Counted from the stretch's first letter, positions 42,239 through 50,748 are shown. The stretch is 64,000 nt of DNA from Planctomycetales bacterium (GCA_027452145.1 DAIDHB010000117.1:1-64000); one strand, 5' to 3'. Numbers and translations: made by a program. Notes: generated by a model not told the origin, from the sequence alone.

Positions 42239-43354
42239 TCATGATGGTCGGATTGAAAGCCGGCCGGCGAGGGACCGGCCGGTACCGCGGTAGCGCACCG
42301 GGACATGGTCGGCCTTCGAACCGGGGTCCCAGCTATCGAGGGGAACGTCGTAGCCGCCGACCCGGCGACGGCCATTGGGTTCGTTCGCGCCAATTTGCCA
42401 GCTCTCGGCGTCGGTCCGGCGGGCGGCATTGGGTTCGTTCGCGCGATTCTGCCAGCTCTCGGCGGCGATCCGGCGACGGCCATTGGGTTCGTTCGCGCCG
42501 ATTCGGGGGTTGCTGGCATCGAGCGGGCGGGAGAGATTGGGTTCGTTCGCGCGCTTTTCGGGATGCGAGCCGGCCGGCATCGCATGGTCGTCCCGGCCGA
42601 CCCGGCGGAGCAAATCGGCCGACCGGCGGGTGAGCGGTCTTGTCCGGGATGGCGAGGGCCCGGTCCCCATCTCGAGGCCGGCCCCAGTTGGATGGACGGA
42701 CGGCGCGATCTCGACCGGGCCCTGGCTCGACCAGCCGGGCTCGACGGCCTGCGTCATCGCCAGGGCGGACGCCAGTCCGGCGATCGTGGCGGACGACGGG
42801 TCGGCGGACGCGCTCCGGGCGATCGACAGACTCGCCGTGCGGGAGCCCGGCAACGACTTCCTCGGCCTCGACGCCCCGGCCCGCGGCCGCGCTGCCTTCT
42901 CGCGCCGCGGCCGGCTCGCGACCCGCAGACGCCCCAGCGTGTCGAGCGCGCCCAGCAGCATCCGGCCCAGGCCGAGCTGGTGATCGAGGTAACCGCCGGC
43001 CGGGACCACCGGGACCGTCGCGTTCGTCGGGGCGGGCGCATCGCCCGCGGCTCTGATCATCTCGGTGTAGCGGCGATCGGCGCAATCCATCTGCCAGGAT
43101 GCGCGGACCGCGCGCTCCACCAGGTAGTGCTCGACCGGCCCGTCGGGTGCCAGCCGGTCGGTCCACTCTCCGAGGCGGCGGGCAAAATCCTGATCATCCT
43201 CCGCCATTGTCGACGGAATCCAGGACATTGCCGCCTGCGTGTGCTGGTCCAGCGCGGCCTTCCCACGCGGGAATCCGCCTCGCCGCGGCACCTTCGCCCC
43301 GGTCTTGATCGCAGTGGTGCTTTCCGCCACGTCGCTTCGTCTCGGCGTGCTCAT
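42239..43354 (-). CDS. Planctomycete hypothetical protein with ANEPN tandem repeats
   Basis: A 371-residue protein. Residues ~30-105 resemble the N-terminal domain of a protein group common in planctomycetes (FPRGKAALDQHT, DDQDFARRLGEWTDRLAPDG, HYLVERAVRASWQMD); this is from memory. The C-terminal third contains four copies of an 18-residue unit with the core ANEPN (KRANEPN, IGANEPN, NRANEPN, IGANEPN), encoded by 54-base tandem repeats. The middle is rich in Arg, Ser and Pro. The function is unknown. ATG 43354 is preceded by AGGGAAG. The region seems prone to repeat expansion. Confidence 0.65.
   Translation of the reverse strand: MSTPRRSDVAESTTAIKTGAKVPRRGGFPRGKAALDQHTQAAMSWIPSTMAEDDQDFARRLGEWTDRLAPDGPVEHYLVERAVRASWQMDCADRRYTEMIRAAGDAPAPTNATVPVVPAGGYLDHQLGLGRMLLGALDTLGRLRVASRPRREKAARPRAGASRPRKSLPGSRTASLSIARSASADPSSATIAGLASALAMTQAVEPGWSSQGPVEIAPSVHPTGAGLEMGTGPSPSRTRPLTRRSADLLRRVGRDDHAMPAGSHPEKRANEPNLSRPLDASNPRIGANEPNGRRRIAAESWQNRANEPNAARRTDAESWQIGANEPNGRRRVGGYDVPLDSWDPGSKADHVPVRYRGTGRSLAGRLSIRPS
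42374..42560. repeat. 54-base tandem repeat (four units)
   Basis: ATTGGGTTCGTTCGCGC starts at 42374, 42428, 42482 and 42536, an exact period of 54 bases (18 codons). Unit ends differ, but GCCAGCTCTCGGCG is shared by the first two. The repeat is in frame in the gene on the minus strand, where it encodes the ANEPN motif. Confidence 0.9.
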
Positions 43355-43850
43355 CGAGGTCTTCCCTTTTCCGGGATTCTGCTGCGGTTCCCAGCAGCGG
43401 GGTCGAGAGGAATGGGCCCGCCATCTTCGCGAGACCCCGACAAGTTTCCCCTCTGCACTAGATTATAGGAAACTTTTAGCCGCGCGATGCGGCTTTTTCT
43501 AAATTTCTGTTTGTGTGGTTCAGGCTGACATTCGGGGCCGAAACCGCGTGCCAAGGCAATCAGCGTCGCAAACCGTTTAGCTCGAATAACTTGTTCATCC
43601 TGATCGTCCACAGCCTACCCGTTCCTTGCCCCCCGGATTTCTTTTGAAGGCACTTACGCATACGGGCCGGCAGTCAGAAGATGCCTGGACCGGGCAGGAT
43701 AAATCCATGCAGTTATACATTTACTAATTGGCCGCCGGGAGATCGGTAGTGGTCCCTCGCGTCGTCGGGGCTCGCTTCCTAGAATGATTGCTCGGATGGC
43801 GGACTCCGGACGAGACGGTGGAGCTTCCTGGGAATAAGGAGCGAAGACCG
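43355..43850. other. Intergenic region (496 bases), locally A+T-richer
   Basis: This spacer lies between the repeat protein gene (leftward) and the DUF1559 gene (rightward) and should hold both promoters. The part 43440-43740 is clearly lower in GC than the rest of the window. An 86-codon frame on the minus strand (43351-43611) has no recognisable features and was not called. A hairpin with T-run is annotated at 43478-43500, and AAGGAG for the next gene is at 43836. Confidence 0.4.
43478..43500 (+). terminator. Intrinsic terminator-like hairpin with T-run
   Basis: AGCCGC (43478-43483), loop GCGAT, GCGGCT (43489-43494), then TTTTCT. It is the only hairpin I found in the window with a T-run. 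It points rightward although no rightward gene ends nearby; it may be a leftover of a lost gene or act on an antisense transcript. Confidence 0.5.
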
Positions 43851-44759
43851 ATGCGACACGATTCGAAGAGGGGGATTGGCCCGATCGACGTCGTGGTGGC
43901 GGCCGGGCTGACGCTGGTCGTGATGGCCCTGATCGTCCCCGCCGTGCGCGACGCCCGCGCGGCGGCGCGGCGGGCGAGCTGCGTGAACAACCTCAAGCAG
44001 ATCGGGCTGGGATTCCACAATTACACTGCGGCGAACGACGTGCTGCCGATGAGCCAGACGGCCGGCGCCCGGGGAGTCGCCGACGCCCACGGTACGGGCA
44101 GCACCGTGTTCACGGCCCTGCTGCCGTACATGGAGATGGCCCCCGTCTACAACAGTTACAACTTCTCCCTGGAGAACTGGCACGTCGTCAATGACACGGT
44201 GACGCGGACGACGGTGACGGTGTTCCTCTGCCCCGACAATCCCGACACCGAGGGTACGCCGGCGTGGGAGATCCGGTATCCCGAGAGCAAGGCGACCTTC
44301 GCCAAGGGGCACTACGGCGCCAACTGGGGCGGCGGGCGCGGGGCCTGGGGCGAGGACTTCGTCAAGGAGAAGGGCACCTACCTGGGCGTGATGATGACGG
44401 TGATCTCGCCGGACGGGATGGTCAACGCGAAGGACGGCCGGCCGAGGGCGCGCAACGTGGGCTTCCCGGGAATCACCGACGGGACGTCCAACACCCTGGC
44501 GATCGTCGAGAAGCAGGATAGCTTTGGCTGGGCGGTCGGCGGCTGGGGCGGGAGCGAGTTCGACGTGAACACGACCCCAGCCTACGAGGGGAACGACCCG
44601 CTGGCGCGGAAGGTCTACACCGGCTCACCACACGAAGAAGGCCCGAACGCGGCGTTCTGCGACGGCTCGGTCCGCAGTCTCTCGCCGAAGATGGACAAAA
44701 AGCTGTGGTACGCCCTGATCACGCGGGCCGGCGGCGAGGTCGTCCGGTTCGAACAGTAA
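43851..44759 (+). CDS. DUF1559 protein with atypical pilin signal
   Basis: A 302-residue DUF1559 protein. The family core is present: ARAAARRASCVNNLKQIGLG near residue 45, GITDGTSNTLAIVEKQDSFG, and the C-terminal GPNAAFCDGSVRSLSPKMD. The N-terminus has the hydrophobic helix but not the usual GFTLIELL. It reads KRGIGPIDVVVAAGLTLVVM, so Pro and Ile replace Phe and Thr at the cleavage site and the conserved Glu5 is absent. Processing by prepilin peptidase is therefore doubtful. AAGGAG lies 9 nt before the ATG. It stands alone and converges on the zinc-ribbon protein gene across a long hairpin. Confidence 0.88.
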   Translation: MRHDSKRGIGPIDVVVAAGLTLVVMALIVPAVRDARAAARRASCVNNLKQIGLGFHNYTAANDVLPMSQTAGARGVADAHGTGSTVFTALLPYMEMAPVYNSYNFSLENWHVVNDTVTRTTVTVFLCPDNPDTEGTPAWEIRYPESKATFAKGHYGANWGGGRGAWGEDFVKEKGTYLGVMMTVISPDGMVNAKDGRPRARNVGFPGITDGTSNTLAIVEKQDSFGWAVGGWGGSEFDVNTTPAYEGNDPLARKVYTGSPHEEGPNAAFCDGSVRSLSPKMDKKLWYALITRAGGEVVRFEQ

Positions 44760-44762
44760 CCT

Positions 44763-44833
44763 GGCGAACCGGCGGCGTGAGCCGCTGGGTGCTGCCACAG
44801 CCATGACCCGGCGGCTCATGCCGCCGGTTCGCC
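44763..44833. repeat. Long imperfect hairpin between convergent genes
   Basis: GGCGAACCGGCGGC (44763-44776) pairs exactly with GCCGCCGGTTCGCC (44820-44833). The inner stretches GTGAGCCGCTGGGT and ACCCGGCGGCTCAT extend the stem. The element fills the space between two convergent genes and would make a strong bidirectional transcription end. A diverged relative is at 52315-52397. Confidence 0.8.
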
Positions 44834-44900
44834 CAATCCTTCCGAAAGACCGGTTCCGGTAGGGCATGGCATGGCATGGCCCGGACGGGACGGGAGCCGG

Positions 44901-45599
44901 TCAGGCCTCGCGCTCGAGCCGCTCGCGCAGGCCGCGGATATCCCGGACCAGCTCGGGGAGGCTGGTGGCCAGCAGGAGCAGCGGGACCGAGACGAGCAAA
45001 AGCGCCAGGGCACACGCCAGCCCGCCGACCATCGCCGGCAGGGCCGTGCCCGGCCCGCCCTGGAACGACCGCCAGATCAGGTATCCCTCGATGGGAACCA
45101 TCACCGCGATCATGGCGACGACCGCCCCCACGCAGATCAGGCCCCACGACTCGACGAACCGGAGATGCCAGGGGGCCAGGCCACGCGCGGCCGGGGCGGT
45201 CGGGGCGAGGGCCGGGACCTCGTCGGAGCTGGGTGCTTCGATGTCGACGTCCGTCGCCGTCCGGTCGTCCTCCCAGCCGTCGCCCGGGTCGGGCCCGGCA
45301 TCCTCAAGGGTGAAGATCAGCTCGTAGTTCGAATCCCCGGCGCCGAGCGGCCGACCCGGTTCGGCGTCGTCATATCCCCGGAAATAGCCGTCGGTCAGGA
45401 AGCCCTGTGCCTCGACGCGCCCCGAGAACCCGTCCGCCGGGACCGACGCGGGAACCTCGTCACGCGCCGGCGCCAGCCGGGCCAGCCCGGGCGTGGGGAA
45501 GTTCGCGCGGCAGCGGCGGCACCTCAGGCTGTTCGCCTCCGGCGCCAGATGATCGGGCAGGTGCCCCTTGCGACCGCAATTCGGACATCGAATGAACAC
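44901..45599 (-). CDS. Zinc-ribbon membrane protein
   Basis: A 232-residue protein. The first 35 residues hold two Cys pairs (RCPNCGRKG and LRCRRCRANF), a zinc ribbon of the MJ0042 type seen in many planctomycete and myxobacterial proteins. A long acidic, Pro-rich linker follows. Two transmembrane helices lie near the C-terminus (LICVGAVVAMIAVMVPIEGY, VGGLACALALLLVSVPLLLL), and a basic/acidic amphipathic helix ends it (PELVRDIRGLRERLEREA). The zinc ribbon would face the cytosol. The function is unknown; it may sense or bind nucleic acid or protein near the membrane. Confidence 0.7.
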   Translation of the reverse strand: MFIRCPNCGRKGHLPDHLAPEANSLRCRRCRANFPTPGLARLAPARDEVPASVPADGFSGRVEAQGFLTDGYFRGYDDAEPGRPLGAGDSNYELIFTLEDAGPDPGDGWEDDRTATDVDIEAPSSDEVPALAPTAPAARGLAPWHLRFVESWGLICVGAVVAMIAVMVPIEGYLIWRSFQGGPGTALPAMVGGLACALALLLVSVPLLLLATSLPELVRDIRGLRERLEREA

Positions 45600-46024
45600 G
45601 CGTCCCCCCTCGGTAAGACCGGACTGTTCGATATCCTAAAGAAAACCGACGCGGCAACATAATGGAAACGAGCCACATGTCGCGAAAAATCATCATCGGC
45701 GCCCCGATCCCCCGGGACGAGTCTCGATCAATCGAGTGATCCGTCGGGATCTCGGCGGGGTTCGACGCTCCTGGCCGGGCGGCTCGGGCCATGTAAGGAG
45801 ACAACGGCCAAAACGTGGGCATGCAGTTGATATGCCGCCTGCCGGTCGGGCTCGCCTTGTGTTGCCTTCCGTCAACACGGATCGTGAATGGCCGCGGCCG
45901 GGAGTCGGGAGCCGTAAACACAAGTCCCGTTTCCAGAATGCGATAAGCTCCGAAGCTGGCCTTGGAGGCCTGGGCTGATCCGGCTAGACTCCGCCCCTGC
46001 CGGAGGGCATCTGGAGGGCCTGGC
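45600..46024. other. Divergent intergenic region (425 bases)
   Basis: This spacer lies between the zinc-ribbon gene (leftward) and the TPR/glycosyltransferase gene (rightward). Small open frames on both strands (about 76-80 codons) show no features and were not called. A GGAGGG ribosome site for the rightward gene lies at about 46011-46017. I see no other clear signal. Confidence 0.35.
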
Positions 46025-47617
46025 ATGGAAGCGATCGAGCGGGGAAAGGCGGCGGCCCTGGAGGAGACCGGCGCATCGCCGGCGGGCGACGGGGACGTTC
46101 GCGTCCGCTCGCACTGCGAGCGGGCGGTCGAGCTGGCCCAGACCGGCCGGTTCGAGAGCGCCGAGGCCGAGGCTCGGGCCGCGCTGGGGTTGCGGCCGCG
46201 CGACGTCGAGGCGACCATCGCGCTGGGCGTCGCGGTCTGGCGGCAGGGGCGGCACGAGGAGGCCGAGGCCATCTACCGCGATGCCGAGCGATGGCACCCC
46301 GGCGACTACCGGATCGCGACCAATCTCGGCCTGGCCCTGATGGTGGGAGAGCGCCGCGACGAGGCGGCTGGCTGGTTCGAACGGGCGCTGGAGCTCGAGC
46401 CATCGGCGTTCCACGCGATGATGAACCTGGGCGTGCTGGTTTCCGATCGGGGCGACTTCGACGGGGCCTCGGTCCTCCTGGAGCGCGCGCTGGACGGGCT
46501 GTCGGGCGGGAGCGAGGTCCTCCAGAGCGTGGCGATGAACCGGATCCGCCAGGGGAGGTGGCAGGAGGCGGCCGAGCTCTACGAGCGGGCGCTGACGGTG
46601 TCGCCCGATTCGCCGGAGCTCCACCGCAACCTCGGCTACTGCCTGCTCGCGCTGGGCGATTTCGCCCGCGGCTGGAGCGAGCATGAGTGGCGGCTCCGGT
46701 GCGATCCGCATCCCGGCGTGCGGGTCAACCGGCCGTTGTGGGCGGGGGACGACCTGCGCGGGCGGACGATCCTCCTGCATTACGAGCAGGGGTTCGGCGA
46801 CACGCTGCAATTCGTCCGCTATGCCCGGCTGGTGAAGGAACGGGGCGGGCGAGTGGTCGTGCTCTGCCAGCCGCCTCTGGTGCGGCTGATCTCGCGGTGC
46901 GAGGGGGTCGACCTGGCCTTCGACGGCCTGGGGGTCGAGCCCGAGTGCCACGTCCACGCCCCGCTGTTGAGCTTGCCGCAACTGCTGCGCACGACGCCGG
47001 AGACGATCCCCGCGCGGGTGCCGTACCTCTCCGCCGCGCCGGCCCAGGTCGCGCACTGGCGGTCGGTGATCGCCGGGCTGAGACAGCCCGACGCGTGGGA
47101 TACCGGCCCTCGCCGGCACCCGCCGTTCCTGGTGGGCGTGGCCTGGCAGGGGCGGCCGACCCATCGGGCCGATCGCTGGCGATCGTTCCCGCTCGAGCGG
47201 CTCGCGCCCGTCGCGGCGGTGCCGGGGGTGCGATTGCTGAGCCTCCAGGTCGACCACGGCGTTGAACAGCTCGCCTCGCTCGGAGGGCGATTCCGTGTCG
47301 ATGAGATCCCCGGGCGCCTCGGGCGCGATTTCAGCGAGACCGCGGCGATCGTGCCGGAACTCGACCTGGTCATCGCGCCGGACTCGGCGCTGGCGCACCT
47401 GGCCGGCGGCCTGGGCGTCCCGGTCTGGGTGGCGCACTCGTCGGCCGCCGACTGGCGATGGTTCGCCGGCCGCGAGGATTCGCCGTGGTATCCCACCATG
47501 CGCCTGTTCCGCCAGGGGCGCCTCAACGACTGGGAGAGTGTCTTCGCCCGCATGGCCGGGGAGTTGGCCGCCCTGATCGAGCGTCGCCAGCACGAGACCG
47601 CCGCGGGCGCGGCGTAG
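46025..47617 (+). CDS. TPR protein with glycosyltransferase family 9-like domain
   Basis: A 530-residue soluble protein. TPR repeats cover about residues 25-225 (RAVELAQTGRFESAEAEARA, AAGWFERALELEPSAFHAMM). A C-terminal GT-B-like domain follows with family 9 features: LHYEQGFGDTLQFVRYARLV and, near the end, LDLVIAPDSALAHLAGGLGV, which resembles the heptosyltransferase nucleotide-sugar site. Proteins of this build are often encoded near surface polysaccharide or flagellin glycosylation genes, but none are seen here. It probably transfers a sugar to protein or glycan. ATG 46025 has GGAGGG upstream; the frame is open from 45962. Confidence 0.78.
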   Translation: MEAIERGKAAALEETGASPAGDGDVRVRSHCERAVELAQTGRFESAEAEARAALGLRPRDVEATIALGVAVWRQGRHEEAEAIYRDAERWHPGDYRIATNLGLALMVGERRDEAAGWFERALELEPSAFHAMMNLGVLVSDRGDFDGASVLLERALDGLSGGSEVLQSVAMNRIRQGRWQEAAELYERALTVSPDSPELHRNLGYCLLALGDFARGWSEHEWRLRCDPHPGVRVNRPLWAGDDLRGRTILLHYEQGFGDTLQFVRYARLVKERGGRVVVLCQPPLVRLISRCEGVDLAFDGLGVEPECHVHAPLLSLPQLLRTTPETIPARVPYLSAAPAQVAHWRSVIAGLRQPDAWDTGPRRHPPFLVGVAWQGRPTHRADRWRSFPLERLAPVAAVPGVRLLSLQVDHGVEQLASLGGRFRVDEIPGRLGRDFSETAAIVPELDLVIAPDSALAHLAGGLGVPVWVAHSSAADWRWFAGREDSPWYPTMRLFRQGRLNDWESVFARMAGELAALIERRQHETAAGAA

Positions 47618-47788
47618 GCTGATCCGGGCGTTCGAAGGGCCCGGGTGATCCGGAGAACCGGGGCTTTCCCGACTCCGGGCGATCCGCGATGATAGGGCAA
47701 AGGGGCCGCGATCCGGCGAGTCGGCGGCGGCGCCCGAACAAACCGTGCCGTGCGGACGGACAGACAACCTGAACCGAGGGTGAATCCC

Positions 47789-48322
47789 ATGAAGAAACTC
47801 CTGGGCCTGATGCTGGTGGCGACGGGCCTGGTCGCCGTCGGCGCGCGGGGCGACGAGGCGGCCGAGACCGCCCTGATCAAGAAGAAGGCCCAGTCGCTGG
47901 GCGACTCGATCAAGAAGGGGGACTATGCGACGCTGGCCGATCTGACCTACCCCAAGGTGGTCCAGATGGCCGGCGGCAAGGAGAAGATGGTCGAGCGGGT
48001 AAGCCAGCAGATGGAGCAGATGAAGGCCCAGGGCGTGACGCTCACCAGGGTGGATGTGGGCGAGCCCGGCAAGCGGGCCTCGAAGGGGAAGCATACGTTC
48101 GTCGTCGTCCCGTCGACCACCGAGCTGGCCACCCCGGACGCAAAGATCGCGGTGAAGTCGTACCTGCTGGGGATCTCGCCCGACGGCGGCAAGACGTGGA
48201 CCTTCATCGACGGCAACGGCCTGGCCAACAAGCAAGGGCGCGACCTGATCCTGCCCGAGATGCCCGAGGGCTTCCAACTGCCGGAACCGCAGAAGCCCGA
48301 GATCACCAGGAAGGCCCAGTGA
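47789..48322 (+). CDS. Exported hypothetical protein
   Basis: A 177-residue protein with a signal peptide (KKLLGLMLVATGLVAVGARG, cleavage likely after residue 21). The mature part is Lys-rich and looks like a small alpha/beta domain (KAQSLGDSIKKGDYATLADL, GKHTFVVVPSTTELATPDAK, YLLGISPDGGKTWTFIDG). It resembles the NTF2-like exported proteins common in planctomycetes, but the match is not strong. GAGGG precedes the ATG. It lies alone between the glycosyltransferase-like gene and lpdA. Confidence 0.65.
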   Translation: MKKLLGLMLVATGLVAVGARGDEAAETALIKKKAQSLGDSIKKGDYATLADLTYPKVVQMAGGKEKMVERVSQQMEQMKAQGVTLTRVDVGEPGKRASKGKHTFVVVPSTTELATPDAKIAVKSYLLGISPDGGKTWTFIDGNGLANKQGRDLILPEMPEGFQLPEPQKPEITRKAQ

Positions 48323-48540
48323 GCCGAGGAAGCGGCCGACCGGGCCGAATCGAGCTGACCCGACGCCGACGCCCGTCCGTCCTGGTACGATGGTTCGGGT
48401 GGGTACGGGTTTGAGTCATCACCATCGCCGCGGCGGCCGGGCGGGGTCGAATCGATCCCCTCGCGTCGGCGCGGCAGAATACCCGCGGCGCGGCCGGGAA
48501 TGGGCCGATTCGCCCGCGGCGGACCAGGAGCGAGTCTACG

Positions 48541-49947
48541 GTGGCAACCCAGTTTGATCTGATCGTGATCGGGGCGGGCCCGGGCGGCTATGTCGCGGCG
48601 ATCCGCGCCGCGCAGCTCGGCATGAAGGTGGCGTGCGTCGAGAAGAGCCGCACGCTGGGCGGGACGTGCCTGAACGTCGGCTGCATCCCCAGCAAGGCGA
48701 TGCTCGACTCGAGCGAGCTGTTCCACCTGTCGAAGGAGCGGTTCGCGAAGCACGGCATCAAGTTCGACGGCCTCAGCCTCGACCTGCCGGCGATGCTCGC
48801 CCGCAAGGCCGAGGTCGTCAAGGGCCTGACGGACGGCGTCCGGTTCCTCTTCCGCAAGAACAAGATCGAGCCCGTCTTCGGCACAGGGAAGATCACCGCG
48901 CCCGACACGGTGCAGGTCGCGCTCAACGAGGGGGGATCGGCCGAGCTGAAGGCCCGGAACATCCTGGTGGCAACCGGGTCCGAGCCGGTCGCGTTGCCGT
49001 TCCTGCCGTTCGACGGCCGCGTCGTGGTCGATTCGACCGGGGCCCTGAGCTTCAATCGCGTGCCCGAGCACCTGGTGGTGATCGGCGCCGGCTACATCGG
49101 GCTGGAGCTGGGCTCGGTCTGGAACCGGCTGGGGTCGAAGGTCACGGTGCTCGAGTTCCTGCCGAGGATCACGCCGACGGCCGACCAGGAGCTGGGCGAG
49201 ATGCTGCGCAAGAGCCTGGTCAAGCAGGGGCTGGAGATCCACCTGGAGACGAAGGTCACCGGGGCGACCGTCGAGGGGGACCGCGCGGTCGTCAAGGCGC
49301 AGGGGAAGGATGGCTCCGAGTCGACCTATGCCTGCGACCGGGTCCTCGTGGCAGTCGGCCGCCGGGCGTACACCCAGGGCCTGGGGCTGGCCGAGCTGGG
49401 GATCGCCGTGGACGCCCGGACGGGGAAGGTCCCGGTGGATGCTCACTACCGCACAAGCGTCCCGTCGATCCTGGCGATCGGCGACGCGATCGAAGGGCCG
49501 ATGCTGGCGCACAAGGCCGAGGACGAGGGGATCGCGTGTGTCGAGCTGCTGGCGGGCAAGGCGGGGCACGTGAATTACGACACGATCCCCGGGGTGATCT
49601 ACACCTGGCCCGAGATGGCCGCCGTGGGCCAGACGGAGGAGCAGTTGAAGGAAGCGGGCCGGCAGTACAAGGTGGGCAAGTTCCCGTTCCTGGCGAATGG
49701 CCGGGCCAAGGCGATGGACGAGAGCGAGGGCGTGGTGAAGATCCTCGCCGACGCGGCGACCGACCGGGTGCTGGGCGTGCACATCCTGGGCCCGCGGGCG
49801 TCGGAGATGATTGCCGAGGCCGTCGCGGTGATGGAGTTCGCCGGCAGCGCCGAGGACATCGCACGGACGTGCCATGCGCATCCGACGCTCTCCGAGGCGA
49901 CCCGCGAGGCCGCGCTGGCGGTCGACGGCCGGGCGATCCATAGCTGA
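48541..49947 (+). CDS. lpdA: Dihydrolipoyl dehydrogenase (E3)
   Basis: A 468-residue FAD/NAD disulfide oxidoreductase that reoxidises dihydrolipoamide in pyruvate, 2-oxoglutarate or glycine-cleavage complexes. The FAD fold (LIVIGAGPGGYVAAIRAAQL), redox disulfide (GGTCLNVGCIPSK), NAD fold (VVIGAGYIGLELGSVWNRLG) and C-terminal active-site His-Glu (HAHPTLSEATREAAL) are all intact and the length is normal. The start is GTG; AGGAG lies 12 nt upstream. It is not next to E1 or E2 genes, so it may serve several complexes. Confidence 0.95.
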   Translation: MATQFDLIVIGAGPGGYVAAIRAAQLGMKVACVEKSRTLGGTCLNVGCIPSKAMLDSSELFHLSKERFAKHGIKFDGLSLDLPAMLARKAEVVKGLTDGVRFLFRKNKIEPVFGTGKITAPDTVQVALNEGGSAELKARNILVATGSEPVALPFLPFDGRVVVDSTGALSFNRVPEHLVVIGAGYIGLELGSVWNRLGSKVTVLEFLPRITPTADQELGEMLRKSLVKQGLEIHLETKVTGATVEGDRAVVKAQGKDGSESTYACDRVLVAVGRRAYTQGLGLAELGIAVDARTGKVPVDAHYRTSVPSILAIGDAIEGPMLAHKAEDEGIACVELLAGKAGHVNYDTIPGVIYTWPEMAAVGQTEEQLKEAGRQYKVGKFPFLANGRAKAMDESEGVVKILADAATDRVLGVHILGPRASEMIAEAVAVMEFAGSAEDIARTCHAHPTLSEATREAALAVDGRAIHS

Positions 49948-49961
49948 CTGACGGGTCGGAA

Positions 49962-49991
49962 TTGACGACCGGCCGCGCCGTCTGGTAACTT
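49962..49991 (+). promoter_or_regulatory. Candidate promoter of tRNA-Ser
   Basis: TTGACG (49962-49967) and TAACTT (49986-49991) are 18 bases apart, 60 bases upstream of the tRNA. The -35 matches the consensus at five of six positions. Confidence 0.5.
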
Positions 49992-50051
49992 CCGTGAAGA
50001 CCCGAGGGCGGTGACCCGGCCAATCATCCGGCCGGTTGCCGCCGATCACCC

Positions 50052-50140
50052 GGAGAGGTGGCTGAGTGGTCGATAGCGACGGTTTGCTAAACCGTTAGAC
50101 TGGGCAACCGGTCTCGGGGGTTCGAATCCCCCCCTCTCCG
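50052..50140 (+). tRNA. tRNA-Ser (anticodon GCU)
   Basis: The 89-base gene has acceptor stem GGAGAGG/CCTCTCC with discriminator G. The anticodon stem ACGGT/ACCGT has loop TTGCTAA (anticodon GCT). It has the long variable arm typical of serine tRNA and a T loop TTCGAAT. CCA is not encoded. It reads AGC and AGU. Confidence 0.95.
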
Positions 50141-50252
50141 CTCCGCTGAAAGAGCTGTGGCAACGATCTTCCATGTCATGTCAGCCGTTGCCAGGCACCT
50201 GGGATCTCGGCATCAGGACTGAAGAAGGCCGGAACGAACCCGGTAGGGCCGA

Positions 50253-50471
50253 ATGCAACTGACCGCCGTCTTCGTGCCGGTTCCAGGCGGGGGCTACGTC
50301 GGCTTCGTCGAGGAGCTGCCCGGGGCCAATACCCAGGGTGCGACGCTCGAGGAGGCCCGAGAGAACCTCCGGGAGGCCGTGACCCTGGTCATCGAGAGTA
50401 ATCGCGAGCTGGCCGAACGGTCGCTCCAGGGTCAAGCCGTGACGCGAGAGCCACTCGATCTCATGGTATGA
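50253..50471 (+). CDS. hicB: HicB-type antitoxin
   Basis: A 72-residue HicB-like protein with the partially degraded RNase H fold typical of the family (TAVFVPVPGGGYVGFVEELP, TQGATLEEARENLREAVTL). It lacks the C-terminal DNA-binding extension found in longer HicB proteins. It would bind and neutralise HicA. Its stop overlaps the start of the hicA reading frame by ATGA, as in intact hicBA operons, but the toxin frame is broken. The pair lies just downstream of tRNA-Ser. Confidence 0.85.
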   Translation: MQLTAVFVPVPGGGYVGFVEELPGANTQGATLEEARENLREAVTLVIESNRELAERSLQGQAVTREPLDLMV

Positions 50472-50653
50472 AGCGTCACGAACTCATCCGGCACCTGGAG
50501 GCCCACGGTTGCCGGCTCCTGCGCGAGGGCGGGAGGCACACCGTCTCCTTCAACCCGGCCACGAACGCGACATAGGCCGTCCCGCGGCATACCGAGATCG
50601 ACGAGTACCTGGCCCGGAAGATCTGCCGTGACCTCCAGATCCCGCCGCCGTAA
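50468..50653 (+). pseudogene. hicA: hicA toxin gene with an internal stop codon
   Basis: The 62-codon frame reads MKRHELIRHLEAHGCRLLRE then GGRHTVSFNPATNAT, a TAG at 50573-50575 (codon 36), and continues in the same frame AVPRHTEIDEYLARKICRDL QIPPP to TAA at 50653. The second part is the normal C-terminal half of HicA, so one nonsense base explains the break. The active-site His24 (GGRH) is in the first part, but the last strand and helix are lost. The gene is probably inactive unless the stop is suppressed. Confidence 0.85.
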
Positions 50654-50748
50654 AAGTCTACCGGCGCGAGGCAGCGGACGCGCCGATCGGAGGGACGCTG
50701 CACCGGGTCGATGGACGCCACTCGACCAATCCGCGTGGGCGGCGCCGA

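Noticed and set aside
42374-42560. CRISPR-like array
   Set aside because: Only four units, 54-base period with similar spacers, in frame within a gene and without cas genes.
43351-43611. 86-codon minus-strand frame upstream of the ANEPN-repeat protein
   Set aside because: Overlaps the start of the real gene in another frame, no ribosome site, contains the terminator-like hairpin.
45872-48277. 801-codon minus-strand open frame
   Set aside because: Lies opposite the TPR/glycosyltransferase and exported protein genes and spans their gap; no motif.
50052-50653. Genomic island inserted at tRNA-Ser
   Set aside because: HicBA lies next to the tRNA, but there is no integrase, no repeated tRNA 3' end and no change in composition.
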